Notes: generated from the sequence alone by a model not told the origin. A stretch of DNA of 64,000 nt from Lutjanus erythropterus (GCA_020091685.1 CM034595.1:26955933-27019932); one strand, 5' to 3'; positions 1 through 14,800 are shown, counted from the stretch's first letter. Numbers and translations: made by a program.

Positions 1-195
1 CACCATTTCTGTAGACTTAACCCCACCCTGTGAGGTCATGGCTCTGATGTCATATGGCTTAATTTTAGAAAGCTTGGCACATTGAGCGAACAATGTGTGT
101 AGTAATTCTATAGAGGTAAGGCGGCCAGCCAGCTGAGAAAACATCAAAGAACATGAGGTGTGTGTATGTGTGTGTGTGTGTGGATATAGGTGGTT

Positions 196-311
196 TCAAT
201 GTTTTCCCCGGCCTCTGGTCCCCTGTCCAGCACTATGTGGTCTCAGGTGGTAGGAGTACTGCTTGGCTTGATTCATGGCATCAGTCAGGTGCACACAGTC
301 GATACCGCTCA
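196..311 (-). CDS. invs: invs last coding exon Q with TGA stop (inferred by phase)
   Basis: The acceptor is CTTATTTTACAG. The exon completes a Leu codon and encodes 37 more residues, including SGIDCVHLTDAMNQAKQYSY and ending GRGKH, then TGA at 198-196. No AATAAA is visible on this strand in bases 1-195, so the 3' UTR probably runs out of the window. The TG tract at 160-182 would lie in that UTR. Assignment rests on phase only. Confidence 0.65.
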
Positions 312-2888
312 CTGTAAAATAAGCACATAAAATTACCTTCTTAGAGTCTTTTACTTTAATAAAGCAGCGTGTTTGTGCGTGTACGTGCACTTACACTGGC
401 TCTGGGTGCGTAGCGGCATGTCCAGAAGCAGCTGAGATTGAGAGCTCCGAAGTGAACGCCCTCGTCTGGCCATAGAGTTGCCTACAGGATGGTTAAAAAA
501 AATGATTAGACTAGGAATGAGCGTGTGCACCACTATTTGTATCAGTTTACTGACTAAATAATGTTTATCCGTATTCGGAAAGGGCGGAGCTTAAACCAGA
601 AGTGGGGGGACTAATTGAAAGTTGCTAATGTAAGAGGTTGTTATATTTGTCGATATTCGAAAACTATTTCCAGAACAGACTCAGAAATGAGCTTGAGATC
701 AATGATTTTAATCTCAAGAGTAAGAACCATTACAGAACAAGTTTTTGTTTTTAAATAAAAGTTGCCGTATTTAGGGGAGACTGGGTGCAACTGTAACCCA
801 CTCATTTTCTTAAATCAGAAACAAGCTAGAGTGATGACAGTCTGCACATGTTAAGCAGGAACGGGGCAGGATCATTTCATCTCAGCAGTAGTTTTCAACA
901 AAAAACTGATTTTGAGGTATGAAAGTTACTTTTTGGATGCGCAACATTTGTCTTCTGCTGTCTAAAGTTTAGATGACTGAATTTAAAATTACATAGATTT
1001 TATCTCTTAGTTGTTGCTTAAAACTTAACATGAACAAACTGCTAATATGAAAGTTGCTAGCTAGTATATGACATTTTATCATGGCTGCAAGATTGGGTAC
1101 CCCGGGTCACATTGTTTGTCTGTATTGGCTCCTCTAAGGGATTAATTATCAGAAGATGAAGATGTCTTGCATTAAATGTAATAGTATAGACTTGTCCTTA
1201 TTAGTGAAAATATATAACTTCTTTTATTAATTAGGGCACATCAAAAGATGACTAATGTATTTCAAGTAGTCCAAGTTATGAAGGAAAATGTAAAATGCAG
1301 TTACAATTGCCCCTGGTCTCCCTTATTGTTTATTATACTGTAAAACTACAGAACAGACTCAGGATTGAGCATCTGAGCAATGCTTTTGATAGGACTGAGG
1401 CAGAATATATGTGACTGGTCAGCCTCCCTGCTCCCACACAGCCTTCGACAGTGTCGTTGTGCTGCCAGTTGCCAGCTTTTTTATTTTTGGTGCTATTGAA
1501 AGAGGCAGGATTTCCCCAGTACTAGCAAGTTTGTGGCTGTACTTTAGAGCCTGCAACATTTGATACTATTGCTCCTCTGTTATCTGAATCTTTTAATCTG
1601 TGTACCATTTTGCTTTTATGTAGAGCGTTGATTCCCGCCAGTTTCCCGCCAAATCTTGGTAGAAAGCAGGGATGATCCAAGGTCCCTTCTGATTGTAAGC
1701 ATACAGATAAGGGTCTGACCTAATCTCTTTTATAAAGCAGAGTCTGGCCTTATCTCTGTTGTAAAGTCTGAACTGTAAGTACCTAAAAAAAAATCCTTGT
1801 TTCAAGGCCATACTTTGCCTGAAAATATTGAAAGCTCAATCATTCAAAAATTTTCTGAAACCGTACACATTGCCACTATGCCCTATTGTGTGTTTAGATT
1901 AATATACGGTCTATTGTCCAGATGACATCCTCATTTAGATTTCAGTTACATTATGTGAACCGTCTGAATCAGCTGGCGCCACCTAACAAAGCTCAGGACT
2001 CTCCTGCAACTGGTTGATCTAGTCTGCTTCCACACCCATGGTTGTCCAGTGTTGTCTTTATATAATTGATGACATATTTACTTTATTAATAATGGCTCTA
2101 TAGCTCAGTGGTTAGAGCACTGGTCTTGTAAACCAGGGGTCGTGAGTTCGAACCTCACTAGGGCCTTAATTTTGCTCTTTTTAAAATTTGCAGTGGCAGA
2201 AAACAACACCTTAAGCATTAAGAAAACTTCCAATTATTAATTAAAGACAATCACAAGCTGTAGTTCAACAGATTTAATGCTATTTTGCATAGAATTCGAT
2301 GAGTAAATTTAATTTTATTCAGAATCATTTTTATATTATTTATTATATGTCTCTTGGTAACTTGTAGGTTATTGGATTGTAAACAGACTACTGAAAACTG
2401 TGACATACAAAAACAAAACACAAAAAACAAATTTGGGCACCAGTAGTTTTAAGTAATTGTACTTTCCACCACAGTGTGGAACTGTCCTATTGTTGGAGGA
2501 GCACAGTAGATTTATATAATTGATTTATTTAATTAAACTGATTATATTTTTAATTTATTGTGTTTTGACATGCAATGTTTGCACTGCAGTGCAGAGATAC
2601 AGGGTTGTTGTTAATCAACAAATCAATAAAACTTGCTCACAGAAATTCTTCCACACGTGCAGTTTTGTCATCTGTTATCTGTGGCAAAAAAAAAACATTT
2701 CACTCTCTCTACGTGTGTATTGCTACAGATTCATACATTACTTATATTTGAGATAAAATCATTAACAGGTGATTTTAAAATGGTTTATGATGATTAACGG
2801 AGCAGTGTGACCCAGTCCACAGTTGTGTGTCAAATATCTGTCAACTTCTCTGAAAAAAAAAAAGGGGGATTGAGAATGAGTCTAATGA

Positions 2889-2930
<42 letters not shown>

Positions 2931-5900
2931 AGCAGATCGCTCTACGCAGTCGTCTGACATTCCCCCTGACAGCTCTGAACTTTTCACAGTGCCAGGACTG
3001 TCAGGGAGCGAGGAGGAGAGAGAGAGGGAGTAGAGGTGAGCAGGGGGAGGGGAAAACCACGTCAGAAGGTTGGGTTGGGGCGAGTAGTTTGGGGTACATG
3101 GGAGGGGGAGGTCTATCTGTCTGTCTGTGAGTGGAGACGACGTGCACGCTTGTATGTTTTGGCGGAGCAAGGTTTCTCCCATCATCACCTGGTGATGTGT
3201 GATGAAGGTCAGGCCTGTCTGTGGGGCAAAACCCTACCAGTGGTTCCACACAGCCCACCAGGCTGATACTGTCCTGGTATGAAGACTGAAGCGTCACAGA
3301 CATTTACACGGCTTCCTATTCACAGAATCAGTCTCTTACAGTGTGTTCTACACTGGTATGACAACCATCCTGATTTACAGCTTCTCTCTTTAATCCCACA
3401 AAGACTCAATCTGTTTCCAGTCGGTTTTTAATTCGGGAGCTGTGGTTTAAAATAAGACGGAAAGACTCCCACTTTAAAGGGTAAATCAACACTGGAACAT
3501 GTGGGGCAGGAAACTGCTGCTGTTGCTCTCTATAGGTTGCAACTTAAAGGGATTGTTTGGATTATTTTAAGTGGGGTTGTATGAGGTTGAGGTTCTCTTT
3601 CATAGTCCTTGTTTTACCCACAGCAAATGGAGGTCGGCACTGAAGCTAAGCACTGCTATGGACACTGTCAGCACCAATACATCTTTTAGCTACCTAAAAA
3701 AAATCAATATGCTATATTTTGAATGTTTTCACAGCTTTTCCTTGCTGACAGACAGCTTATTCCAGTGGGAAACCTACATTTTTTTTAAGCCAAATATGGC
3801 TCTCTCTTGCAGCACACTGCAAAAAGTGTATTTTACCACACAGGACACAGGAGTTGCTGGTCTACCACTGCCTCAATCTGTCAGTCAATTTATGTTATTG
3901 TGTTAATTCAGTAAATCTGAACTAACCTTTTAAAACAAAACTAACCGACTGAGGCTGAATACTCCTGTATTCTGTGAGGTAAAATGACTGATTTCACCAA
4001 TGGAGTTTGGTTTGGAGAGAGAGATGTTCTGCAGCCATTCCCTCTCAGAAAAGGCTGTTTGATGGCAAGGTAAAGTAGCCAAAATACCCTAAATATAGCG
4101 TACACTAGGGCTTTCACAGCTAGTTTCAACAGTGTGCATCATTGCAGAGTAATCGTTGGTGGTCTGTGGTCAGACACGATAAATAAACAGAATTTCAGTT
4201 ATTTAGAGAAGTAAAGACCCCCACGAAAGCAGTCAAGTTGTTACTGCAGTCAAACAGTATCTCCAGCTCAAACAAGCTTGCTGTTCAACAGATTGCGTCT
4301 TATTTATAAAGGCTATTTCACCCAGGTTATTCTGTCCTACATTAGTTCACCTTTTACTGGTTGTATTTGACACCTTTTTGATGAGAACGGATTGGTATTG
4401 GGTAAAAAAAAAAAAAAAAAAAGATGAATCTCGTAGTCGTAAATGCCATAGCACCTCGTTTCTCAAACTTTTTACACCATGCACCACTTCAGAAAATATT
4501 AGGCTCTCTAAGTACCACCATTATGACCAACATTAAAATACTTAAGCGTAGTCCTCTCCTGTTCAGGTGGATGGTTCATGCAGGAGGCGGATTTATTCCA
4601 AGTAACAAGATTAGTTTTTGTTGACTGTAGTGGCTTGCTATCACAGCTCATAACTCATCATAGATGATGTCTGCATGCATTACGACTACATAACAGGCTG
4701 ATACTGAAACAAAATCATTACTGGAAAGACAAAACTTACTAACTTCAATTACATTTCATGGTTCAATTTTGTAGTATTTTGTTTTTAAAATATTTTACTT
4801 CTTTTTTTTTAAAAATTGAGATTCCTCAGAGTACCACTAGATGGAGCTCAAGTTCCACCAGTAGTATTCACACCACAGTTTGAGAATCCAGGCCCTAGCG
4901 TACACTTAAACTTTTTTTTTTAGGTAGGCCTTTTTTAGGTTATTTAAATATTGTACTGCTCACCTTGTCCACAGCAGTACATTGCTTAGCTTTCTACACT
5001 GGTACTCCTCTGTGCTTCTCGAAACTGGGAGTGTGCCGACCGCCATCTATTATGGGTAATACACTGACTATACCTCATGTGCCTCATACTACCCCACCTC
5101 AAATAATTGTAACTATCCTTTTAAGAGAAGGTTGCGCTCCTGCCTGTACCCTCACCAATACAGGCTTTGACTTGACTGACAGACAAGATGTTTGAAAGTT
5201 GATTAACCATTAAAAAAATAAGGCTGGTGATATTCTACAACTGTATATTATTGTTTTCATCCACAGATCCCATGAAAAGACTAAAGGCTAGGTAAGTTTT
5301 TAACTTCTCACTCAGTTCCAAGACCATTCGTTTCCCACTATATATTAAATAAATAAATTGTTTCATTAATAAAAAGACACATTTTTAGCTAACTTTACTC
5401 AAGCAGGAGTAAATGGTGCATTTGTTGAGGACTACTTGAACTCTGTGCACTACTGAGTATTTAATATTGTCTAAGTCATCACAATGGTGTTTGTAGGATT
5501 GACTCAAAATAAACTACAGTTCCCACGTTCATTGTAAGACGTAATAGGAACATGTCCTCCAGCGCAACAGTGTCGCTCACTGATCAAGTTTTTAATAGAT
5601 TTGGGATGACAATGAAGCTCTATTGCTCTGAGAATCAGCTGTTTTAGGATTTGGCTGCACAGGCAACACTTGTTAGAAGGATCAATTCATTTTTTGTTTT
5701 GGTTTATTCCATGAGTGGTTGTCATGATAAGAATGCATAATATCATCAGATTTATCTTTCAACATGCGTCACACTTGTTCCAGTTCCTACCAGTCCCCTA
5801 AGGATTTTGCAGGCTTATTTTGTGATTGTGATGACCTAAAAGGCCTGATTTCACAGCAGCTTTTCTAAAAAGCTGTGATGCATGGTGCAAATATTTTAGA

Positions 5901-8900
5901 TGTTTTTTGCAATGAAATTGTGGAAGCAAGGGAAAATTGCAAATACGTTTTTTTAAACAGCGAGAATAAAACTGCACTCTGTTCCGATCTTCAAAGTAAT
6001 CTCACCAAAAACACTAAGGATTATAAAACTTCTACCAAAATATGTTACCCATGACAAAATTTAAATAGGAGGGTTAGCCTGGAGTTTGTGGGGCTATCCT
6101 CTGAAAATTGACCAAAGGGCTAAAAGGTTCTTTAAGATAGCCCTATGCTAAAGATACGCAATGTGAAGAGCCCTTTACAGACTTGAAAAAATACCCCAAA
6201 AGTGAACATAGTGTCATTGCATCACACTGCATTCTTTTTTAGCGCTGTGTCCATTTTTTGAAAATACTTTTTTAATGCCTTTATTCGATAGGACAGCTGA
6301 AGTGAGGACAGGAAAGAGGGAGAGGGAGAGTTGGAGGGATGTTGTGCAGCAAAGGACGGCAGGTGAGAGTCAAACCCACAGCTGCTGCAGAGGACTCACG
6401 GCTTCAGTGGGGCAATTGCTCCACCAACTAAGCTACCACACCACCTGTGCACATCCATTTGAGGAAATTTCACTGCACTGTAGTCAAATGCAGTCATATG
6501 TATAATATCAATCTCATAGGTATAAAAGTTCATTGTTTTACACATTTAAATTCCTAACTTTACACGACAGACATGGAAATGTAAATGCCTGGCCTCTCTG
6601 CACTTTGCTTTTTTTTTTTTTTTAAATCCGGACCTTTTAAAAAAAGTATTTGAATAGGCCTACCATACACATATCAAACTAAAAAAACAACAATGATCTT
6701 ACCATAGATACTTTGCAGCACTGAGCTCTTGCTCACTGATGGTTTAGTGGGTTGCACCCGGATTTCCATCTTCTTCCTGTTCTGGCCGTGGTTTGAATCA
6801 CATGACTCCATCTCTTCGCGGGCCTTCACCTCTCTTTGCCTGCGTGTGTGAAACCTGCAGACACACATCCGTGCAAGCGCATACACACACGTGCACGCCA
6901 CTTAATAAAAAAAATCTCAGACAGCGTTCAAAGGTCTAAAAGCTGGCAAGTCCTCACACTAATACTCAGTGAGCATAAACAAAGTAAACAGAGTTTATTC
7001 AAGGCATTTAATAGGCAGCACATCCAGAATATAATTGTGAAGCTGAATGGAACCAGAGGGCCTCCTGTGGTGGACTGGCAACCTCTAAGAGAAACACAGA
7101 GTGTGTAAGAGGGAGAGGAAAGCAAAGAGAGGCTGCTGGTAGCTATTAGTGCGGCACGGCTGAACTTTTAGCCTCTTGTTAAACCAGTATGAAAGCTTTA
7201 GATTATAGCCCGTCTGTCCCCTGCCTCCTCGTCTCACCCATCTCCCACGCTCTCCCCCCCACTGCTCAAGTGTTGATGGCATCCAGACCGAACATGCACG
7301 AGGTGGGGGGGGGGGTTACCGGAGAGATGAGAACGGGTTGTATGGCATGTATGTGGGAGAGAGGGCACATGTGGGCACCACATGGCACTGCCAATCTCCC
7401 ACAGATAGATAAGCTCCAGCTACTGAACACCCCTCTAGGTACAAACACACGTTAACTCACCTCCGCCAAGCTCTCTGGATGATGCGTGCAGCCTCGCTTC
7501 TTGTCCGGCGCTGCTCTTTGTTGTGATCCCTGTGCGTGCGTGTTGAGACGGGTGCGTGTGTGGCAGACTGAGTCTTTCTCGAGGGGCTTTTGTGGTCTAA
7601 AGATGAACTGCTTCTTAATGAGGGAGTGTGAGTTTGGTCTCTGGTGGCGGCCTTTTCTGAAGTCTGCTCCTTGTGGTTTCTGTGTTTGTGTGCAGAGGTG
7701 TGGGCAGCATCAGTCTTGCTAGGGGCAGTCTGCGCACTCATGTGAGCATCTCTCTTTTTTACGGGGATGCATTCTCTGGTAATAGTGTCAGTTTGGTCCG
7801 TCACGGCAGGGACGCTTGTGGAATGAGAGGCTGTGTTTGAGGAAGGTCGTTCCCTGACTTTAGGCGTACAGGGGGGTCTGGGCTTGAGGCTGGGAGGCTG
7901 GCTGCAGCTGGCAGGAGAGAGAAGTTCCTTCAGCCTCGTGGTCTGTGGAACACCGTCACCGGTCACATGACAGTGGCGGCTTGAAGCATCAGGAGGCTCA
8001 TGTGGTTCAGATGCTTTACTTCTTCTGGAGGATCTGCTCTTGTGGGCTAGTCAGAGAAATGAAGGCAGAAAAGAAAACATGAGATTTTGTGTAAAATGTT
8101 TCTGTTTTATGTGTTTATTTGTACATGCAGTTTTGTATGTTAAGAGAAAGTCTTCTTCAAATTTAATTTTCAGACTAGGCAGGTTCACCTTCCTTTTTAT
8201 AAAACGAAACATGGCCACTCAGATATTGTGGTGTACACATGTGTAATGCAAAAGTACATGTCATCAAGAGCTTGTCAACTTAAGAGTTTTTTTTAAATAG
8301 GAAATTGTCATTGCATTTAATTCATGATGTTTAATTATTTCTTGATGTGTATATATAAATATACTGTATTTTTATTTCCTTTTTTTTTCACGTATGATTG
8401 CCTATCTATCTATTATTTATCACAAGTTTTACATGGGTGCAAATAAAAAAATTAAGAGTTGAAAAAGATGGTTTTATATTATTAATATCACACCTCATGC
8501 AAATTAGCAATATGATCTAAAATTAGTGATGAAAAACAAATAACAAATCCCTGTCAAAATTTTATTTTAGCCTTTAGAAGTCAAACTGTCAACCCACTAT
8601 ACATCAGTTCAAACTACAAGTTCCATCATAACAACTGTGAGAATTTCTGCACATTTCTACCTTTGTGTCTCTCCTCTTTGCTCTTTGTGCGTTCAGCTTT
8701 GGATGATGTTTCCACCACTGAGTCATTCATGAATAAGTCCCCTATCATGTTCGCTAAGGAGATCTTTTCCTGCTCTGTCCTCCCTAAAGGGACCCTCCGT
8801 TTCTCTGCAGTGGCCACGGCTTCTCTCCTCCGCTGTTCTTCCTCTCGTTTCCTGAACACAAAGAAAAGGGACAGACGTAATGATGTGCATGGGGGTTAAA

Positions 8901-11785
8901 TGTTATGTCGACTCATAGTCTTTCAAATTTGAAAGAGTTATGATGAAAATATTTAACAGTGTATACATTTTAGCTGTATTTCTCACCATCAAGTGAACAT
9001 ACAGATGAAAACTGACATGTTCACACACACAAAGTCAAGACAATATCAGGAACTAGAGCTGCAACAGCTAGAGTTTAGTTGTCAACTAAAAATAAATTAA
9101 AAATAAATACAATTAAATGTAAATATCAAAATGAGACATTTGAGGACATAGTCCTGGGCTTTGGGGAAACATTGATTGCCATTTTCCCCCATTTTTAAAA
9201 ATATTTTATAGACTAAACAACTAATCAATTAATAGAGAAAATAATCAACAAAATAATTGTTAGTTGCAGCTCTACCAGGATCCCTTTAAGTGCAAATAGG
9301 TTTTAAGTTGTGGAGCAACTAGTAACAAGTTTCATGCATTTGACCACAACTTGGCTATGTATTAGGGAAAAAAAATCTAATAAAAAGTAAGAAAAACATC
9401 TCTTAAAAGACTTTCATCTCTGCAAAACTACCTGCTTGAAATACCAAGAAGAGCTGAAGTCATTGTGGCCTCTTAAAACAAACTTGCCAAAAGCATTGTG
9501 AAGGAAGGTGAGACAGGAGAGCAAATAAGAAAAAGAGAACAAGCCAGAGGAGACAGACAGGGGGAAGATGTATGTGTGTGCAGGGATGACAGAGGGAAAG
9601 ATAGATATGGAGAGAGTGTGACTGTTCCTATATGGATGAGAAGAAGAGGACAAAGACAGATTATGAGGAGGGAAACAGGAGTGAGTGATGAACACAGTGC
9701 TTGTAAATGTAAAGGGGAAAAAAAAAGTATCCTTGTGTGGCAAAGAGAAGGATGTTTATGAGAGTCTTGAAGCAATAGAAACAATGACTAAGGTTTTTGG
9801 TACATGTGTGGGTCTGCAGGCACGCAGATATGCGAGTACGTGTGTGCTCATGTCTCACTTGGCTGCATCCTTGCGCAGCTGCTCGTGCCTCATGAGGAGC
9901 TGCTTCCTCTCCCTGAAGGCCTTGCGGACGGTGTAGCCCTTGTAGACCGCCTGGATGGAGGCAGCAGCGATGTCCTGGATGGCTGCTATGGACAGAGCAC
10001 CGTGCTCCAGCATGAACTGAGTCACCTCGCTGTGTCCCCCCAGCAGAGCGTAGTCCAGAGGGGTGTACCTGCACAACACCAACACCAGAGTCACTCATAC
10101 ATCTGTTTTCCCACCTCCAGTTCCTCCTTCTCAACTGCCTCTGTCCTCACCTCTCTTCAGTGTGCTCCATGTGATTAGGGAAGGCGTTGTAGCCCAGCAG
10201 CAGTTTTACAGCGTCCAGGTAGCCGTTGTTACATGACCAGTGGAGAGCAGTCCGCCCCTGTGCACCCATAAAAAAGAGCACCCATTCAAGCAAAAGCTCA
10301 CATACCACAGACAGATGTGTGGGTGCATTAGTGGATGTCTGAGTTGACTTGTACCTCCTTGTCCTGTATGTTTGGATCAGCATTGTTCTCCATGAGAACA
10401 GCCATGCAGGTGATGTAGCCACCGTAAGCAGCACACTGCAGAGGAGTCCGTCCTGCCTGGTCCTGCCCAGGAGAAGTCAAATATTTAACAGTTAAAGGAG
10501 TATTTCTACCGTTCTCATCATCTTTTTCTGACACCACTTCCAAGGCTGTAATGCTACAACATTATGTCTTCTCCTACTGATGGTATTTTTGGTGTATTCT
10601 CTGCTCCAAGTGATTCCAATCTTCCTGCTCACTTACAGAAGACTGCTGCGTTTACCTCTCCTGTAGCTAGATGTTCGGTTCTGCTTAAATGGAAGGATGT
10701 AACCCCCTCTATCACACAATCAGTGGATCAAAGATGTAATGCAGAACATCAAGCTGCAAAACAATCAGATGCATCTTCAACAGCTCCATTAGTCACCCTG
10801 ACAGTTGATTGGTCCACAAAAATTCCCTACCCTTTGGCAGCCATAGTCCCCGCCCTCGAAGGCTGAAATTTGGCTTGGAGGTTAAGTGTTGGTGCATGAA
10901 AGTGTGGAGTTTTGTTCATGCCAGTTGGTTGAAAGGGGGCGTGACAATAGGAATGGCATTACAAAAAGGCATATAACATCTGAATTAATTCACACACTCA
11001 TCAACCATTCGTCATGGAAAGTTACTTTCCCAATTGGTGTGACTTTGTCCCACTCCTTATACTTTAGCCACAGTGGTCAAGTGGTTGGAAAAGAAGTGCT
11101 ATAAATTAAGTGTTAAATAAAGAGTAACTCAGAATCTATGAGGTCCATCTTGATTTTACACTCACTCGCTCATAAAGCAGCACAGAAGAAGATTTAATGC
11201 TCATTTACTCTTTAATTCATACTGGACATGCTAATTCAACTGTTTCTGACTAATGATCTCCAATGTTTTACTGCTGTTGTGTGATATTAGCTTTGACTAA
11301 ACTGTGGAGACCGTCTCACTGACCGTCTTTTGGTAATGTAGGTCATAGAGTCACTACAAAACTTGTATGTTTAAATTTTTGTGTACGTTTTGAGCATGTG
11401 CATTCATACCTGTACATTGGGACTAATCCCATTCTCCATCAGTATCTGGCAGACCTCAGCGTTTCCTCCCAGAGCTGCCCAGTGCAGAGCAGTGTGACCG
11501 TCCACGTCGACCAGGTCCACACGTGCAGAACCTACATTCATTACATTTACACTACATCATATAACTGAAATCAAATATGCGTAATTATTGGAACACTTGC
11601 ATGCGTGCACAACTGCACCCACCTTTGATGAGTGTGAGTATGACATCTCTGTGTCCCATCTCGCAAGCGCGAAACAACGGCGTGTGTTTCATCACATCTA
11701 GAGAGTCGACCATCGCTCCTCTCTCCAACAGCAGCTTCACTGTGCTCACATGGCCTGACAGGGAGGCTGCATGGAGCGCTGTGTG

Positions 11786-11822
<37 letters not shown>

Positions 11823-14800
11823 ACATTTTATTTTATTCTGGGGAGTAACCCTAAACTTAACCTGATCTGAACATTAAAGGCATACTATGCAGCATTTTCC
11901 CAAAAATGTGTAGACTTATAAACATAATCCTTCTGATTTTCTATTATTGTTGCTGTATTATGGATGTTTCTGGGCTTCTACCTATTGGGCAGCCCCTAAC
12001 CAATACAGTGTGCAAGTTTTGAGGTCAGGAGTCTCTGAAAATGTAGCGACCAGCATTTACATTACATTCTCCATCTGTTTCCTCTGATCTTTGTCTGTGA
12101 GAGCAGCACAAAGAGATGTACACACATACACAAACACAGGCAGAGAAGACTGGTGATCGCTTTTGCTGTACTCACACAAAATCCTGTGTTGTGTGGAGGT
12201 GTGGGTGTATTAATTTGTGCTTTAAAATAATGCAATTTGTGCTCTAAGAATAATACAATAATAGTACAGAACAACCTGCTCTGCTCCTGATCCACTCTCA
12301 CGCACACCTCCTCCAGTGTCTTCCTGCAACAAGTAATGCTCCCTGAGATTTCAGAACAAGGCTTGTTCTTGAGTAAGACTTGGTTACACACAGACTTTTT
12401 CCATGCTGTTGTCAGAGACTTATACTAACAATCCGAGTCCTGTCACTGGCAAAAACAAGCACTTTTAGTGGGTGGACTTTGATGATGCGCAATTGCCTTA
12501 AACAATGAGGTTTCAGGTTGTTGTTCGGATGCCAGCTGCAGCAGTGTCCCTAAATACTGGACCAATTTAAAAAAATATTTGTCCCACTTAGTCACAAATA
12601 CACAAAAACATAGGAAAATAGGTCCATAGGCCCAGGTTGAAAAATTCTTAAGTCTCCCTTTAATTTACTTGCTATTACTTTGTCCCGTTCTCTCGTTTGT
12701 TGAGACCAGGAGAAGGGGCCAACTTTGAACGGTGTATTTACAGTACAGACAATTTTGCATATTCTGCCTTCAACCACTGACCCCAAAATTAGCATTTTTC
12801 CAACCGAGGACACAGCTTTTGTCGCCAATTGTTAACTCTCCCCAGTTAACTGGACTTGAGTCTGAAATGCGTCCCCCAAATTGCTCAAGTCATACACACA
12901 CATAAAAAATACCCCAAGATCATCTAAATGGACAAGAAACTCCGTCACTGCTTTTCCCTCATTAGCCTCTTCTTTGCTCATTCATCCCCTTGACTACAGC
13001 TCCTCTCTGGGCTGTGGCTAAATCCTGGTCAATGGAGGGTTAAACAGACAGACAAAGTTAATGAGGAGCAACACACTTAAGCCTCCTTGTGACTCCCCTG
13101 CCTCCTCCTCGCCGCAGTCCCCAGACAGTGCAGACTGGAGTCAAGTGCATGGAAGTGATCTGGGCACCAGTCAGCTCCACTGCCCTTCACACCGTCTCAT
13201 TAGCATGACTCAACCGTTGCATGTTATGCATGCATAAACAATGACCGCCTGGCTGAGCAGAGGGGCTATCGCCATGGAGATGATACGTCCAAGGAGAGCG
13301 CCAGGGGTCAGAGTGAGGCAGTAAGTCATGTGTGTCTACATGAGGACAGTGCTGGCAGTGGTGGGACTCTATTCAGCGAGCTCACACTCATTTTGCTGAC
13401 AGTATCACTTCCCTCTCTCACACAGTCTTGCAGTCTCTCTAACACCTTGGGGGGAATCCCCTGTGACATCATCAACACAAGCCTAAAACAAGCAGCAGGG
13501 TCCATAGCTGCTAGTTTCCTCTCCTGTAGCTAGATGTTCAGTTCTACTTAAACGGAAGGATGTAACACCCTGAATGCCTATAACAGGATCTGTGTATCTT
13601 CAGGTTATCGGACTTTCCTTTCAGAAATGGTAGTAAAAAAAAAGAGTGGTTACGCATGAATCCACATATACATACATTCACACACACATGCACACATGCG
13701 CATACACACACAAACACAAACACAGCCACAACCACTTGACCGCAGTGGCTAAAATATAAGGAGTGGGACACGACACTTTCACACACACACACGCCCATGG
13801 GTGGAGCTGCAGGTCAAAGCAGTTCAGAGAAACCTCAGGTCCTCCTCCTGTTTCTCAGGTGCTCACCAGTGCCTCCGTATTTGTCGGCCATGTTGATGTC
13901 GATGTGAGGGGTTAGGGCCAGCATGGTGCAGATGACATCATCGCTGCCCTTCCCAGCAGCCCACATGAAGGCCGTCCTCCCCTCCAGATCAGGTTCATCC
14001 TTCACAGACGGGTGGGACAGGAACACACCCACTGTCTCCTAGACGGACGCAGACAAGTAGCTTTAGTTTTGTTTAGTTTATTAGACAGTAAGAGATTAAA
14101 TCACACACAACATGGATTGGACAATTAAGTCTTTTTTTGTGGTCCTTGTAAAGAGGTTAAATATGTATAATTCCAGTTGAGGTCTGACAAACCAATAAAC
14201 AGTCAGTGATGAAATAATGACAAGCTGCTAAGAACTGTGTATAAATTAGAATAATACTTAGGTTTCCAAATTTTATATGCTATCAAACTGCTTTTATCTG
14301 CGCTTTTGTGTGTTTTCTTTTAATATATACTTTTTCTCATAGTCTGAGACCAGACGAGGTCATTTCCAAGATAGAAGCACCAAATGTATCCGTGTTGCTT
14401 TAATCCAGACTAAATAACTTTTTTTTTCACCGTTTTTTCCTTGGTTTTTAAAACCATACAAAATCCAATAATGTATATCTGGACAAACACAGTATATCCC
14501 AACTCACATGTCTCTGCTCCAACAGAGCCCCATTCCTACCACAGTATTACTGTACTGTTTAATAATCAAACAGAATAGATTTCATAAATAATTACATGTG
14601 CATGTAAATAAAATCAGTGTGACAGAAATTATAGGCAAGACAAAATAAAAACAAAATAAACAAATAATTAAAAACTGTTTTTTAGATTTTTTTTTCTGCT
14701 TTTATTGGACACTTTGGGAGTGAAGGCAAACAGTGATCAGCTATCAATGATATTTATAGATTATATTCCACATTATTACTCAATTAGGGGCAATTTGTTG

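Larger units (their letters stand above)
482..6702 (-). other. invs: invs large 3' intron (6.2 kb)
   Basis: This intron between exons P and O holds a terminal-inverted-repeat element (772-1325), a tRNA-Thr gene on the opposite strand (2094-2166), a TG microsatellite (2890-2928), a purine-rich stretch near 3000-3060, a nested transposon pair (3544-5124) and a SINE-like copy (6270-6450). I see no further exon in 5125-6265. Confidence 0.6.

Noticed and set aside
1593..1811. 72-codon minus-strand open frame in the large invs intron
   Set aside because: No acceptor/donor pair in a compatible phase and no family resemblance.
9414..9784. Ser/Leu-rich minus-strand open frames after invs exon L
   Set aside because: They read through a purine/pyrimidine-skewed intron; the well-supported splice from 9859 to 8851 skips them.
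10564..10866. 100-codon plus-strand open frame between invs exons J and I
   Set aside because: It lies in a dispersed repeat with a second copy near 13520 and is antisense to an invs intron.
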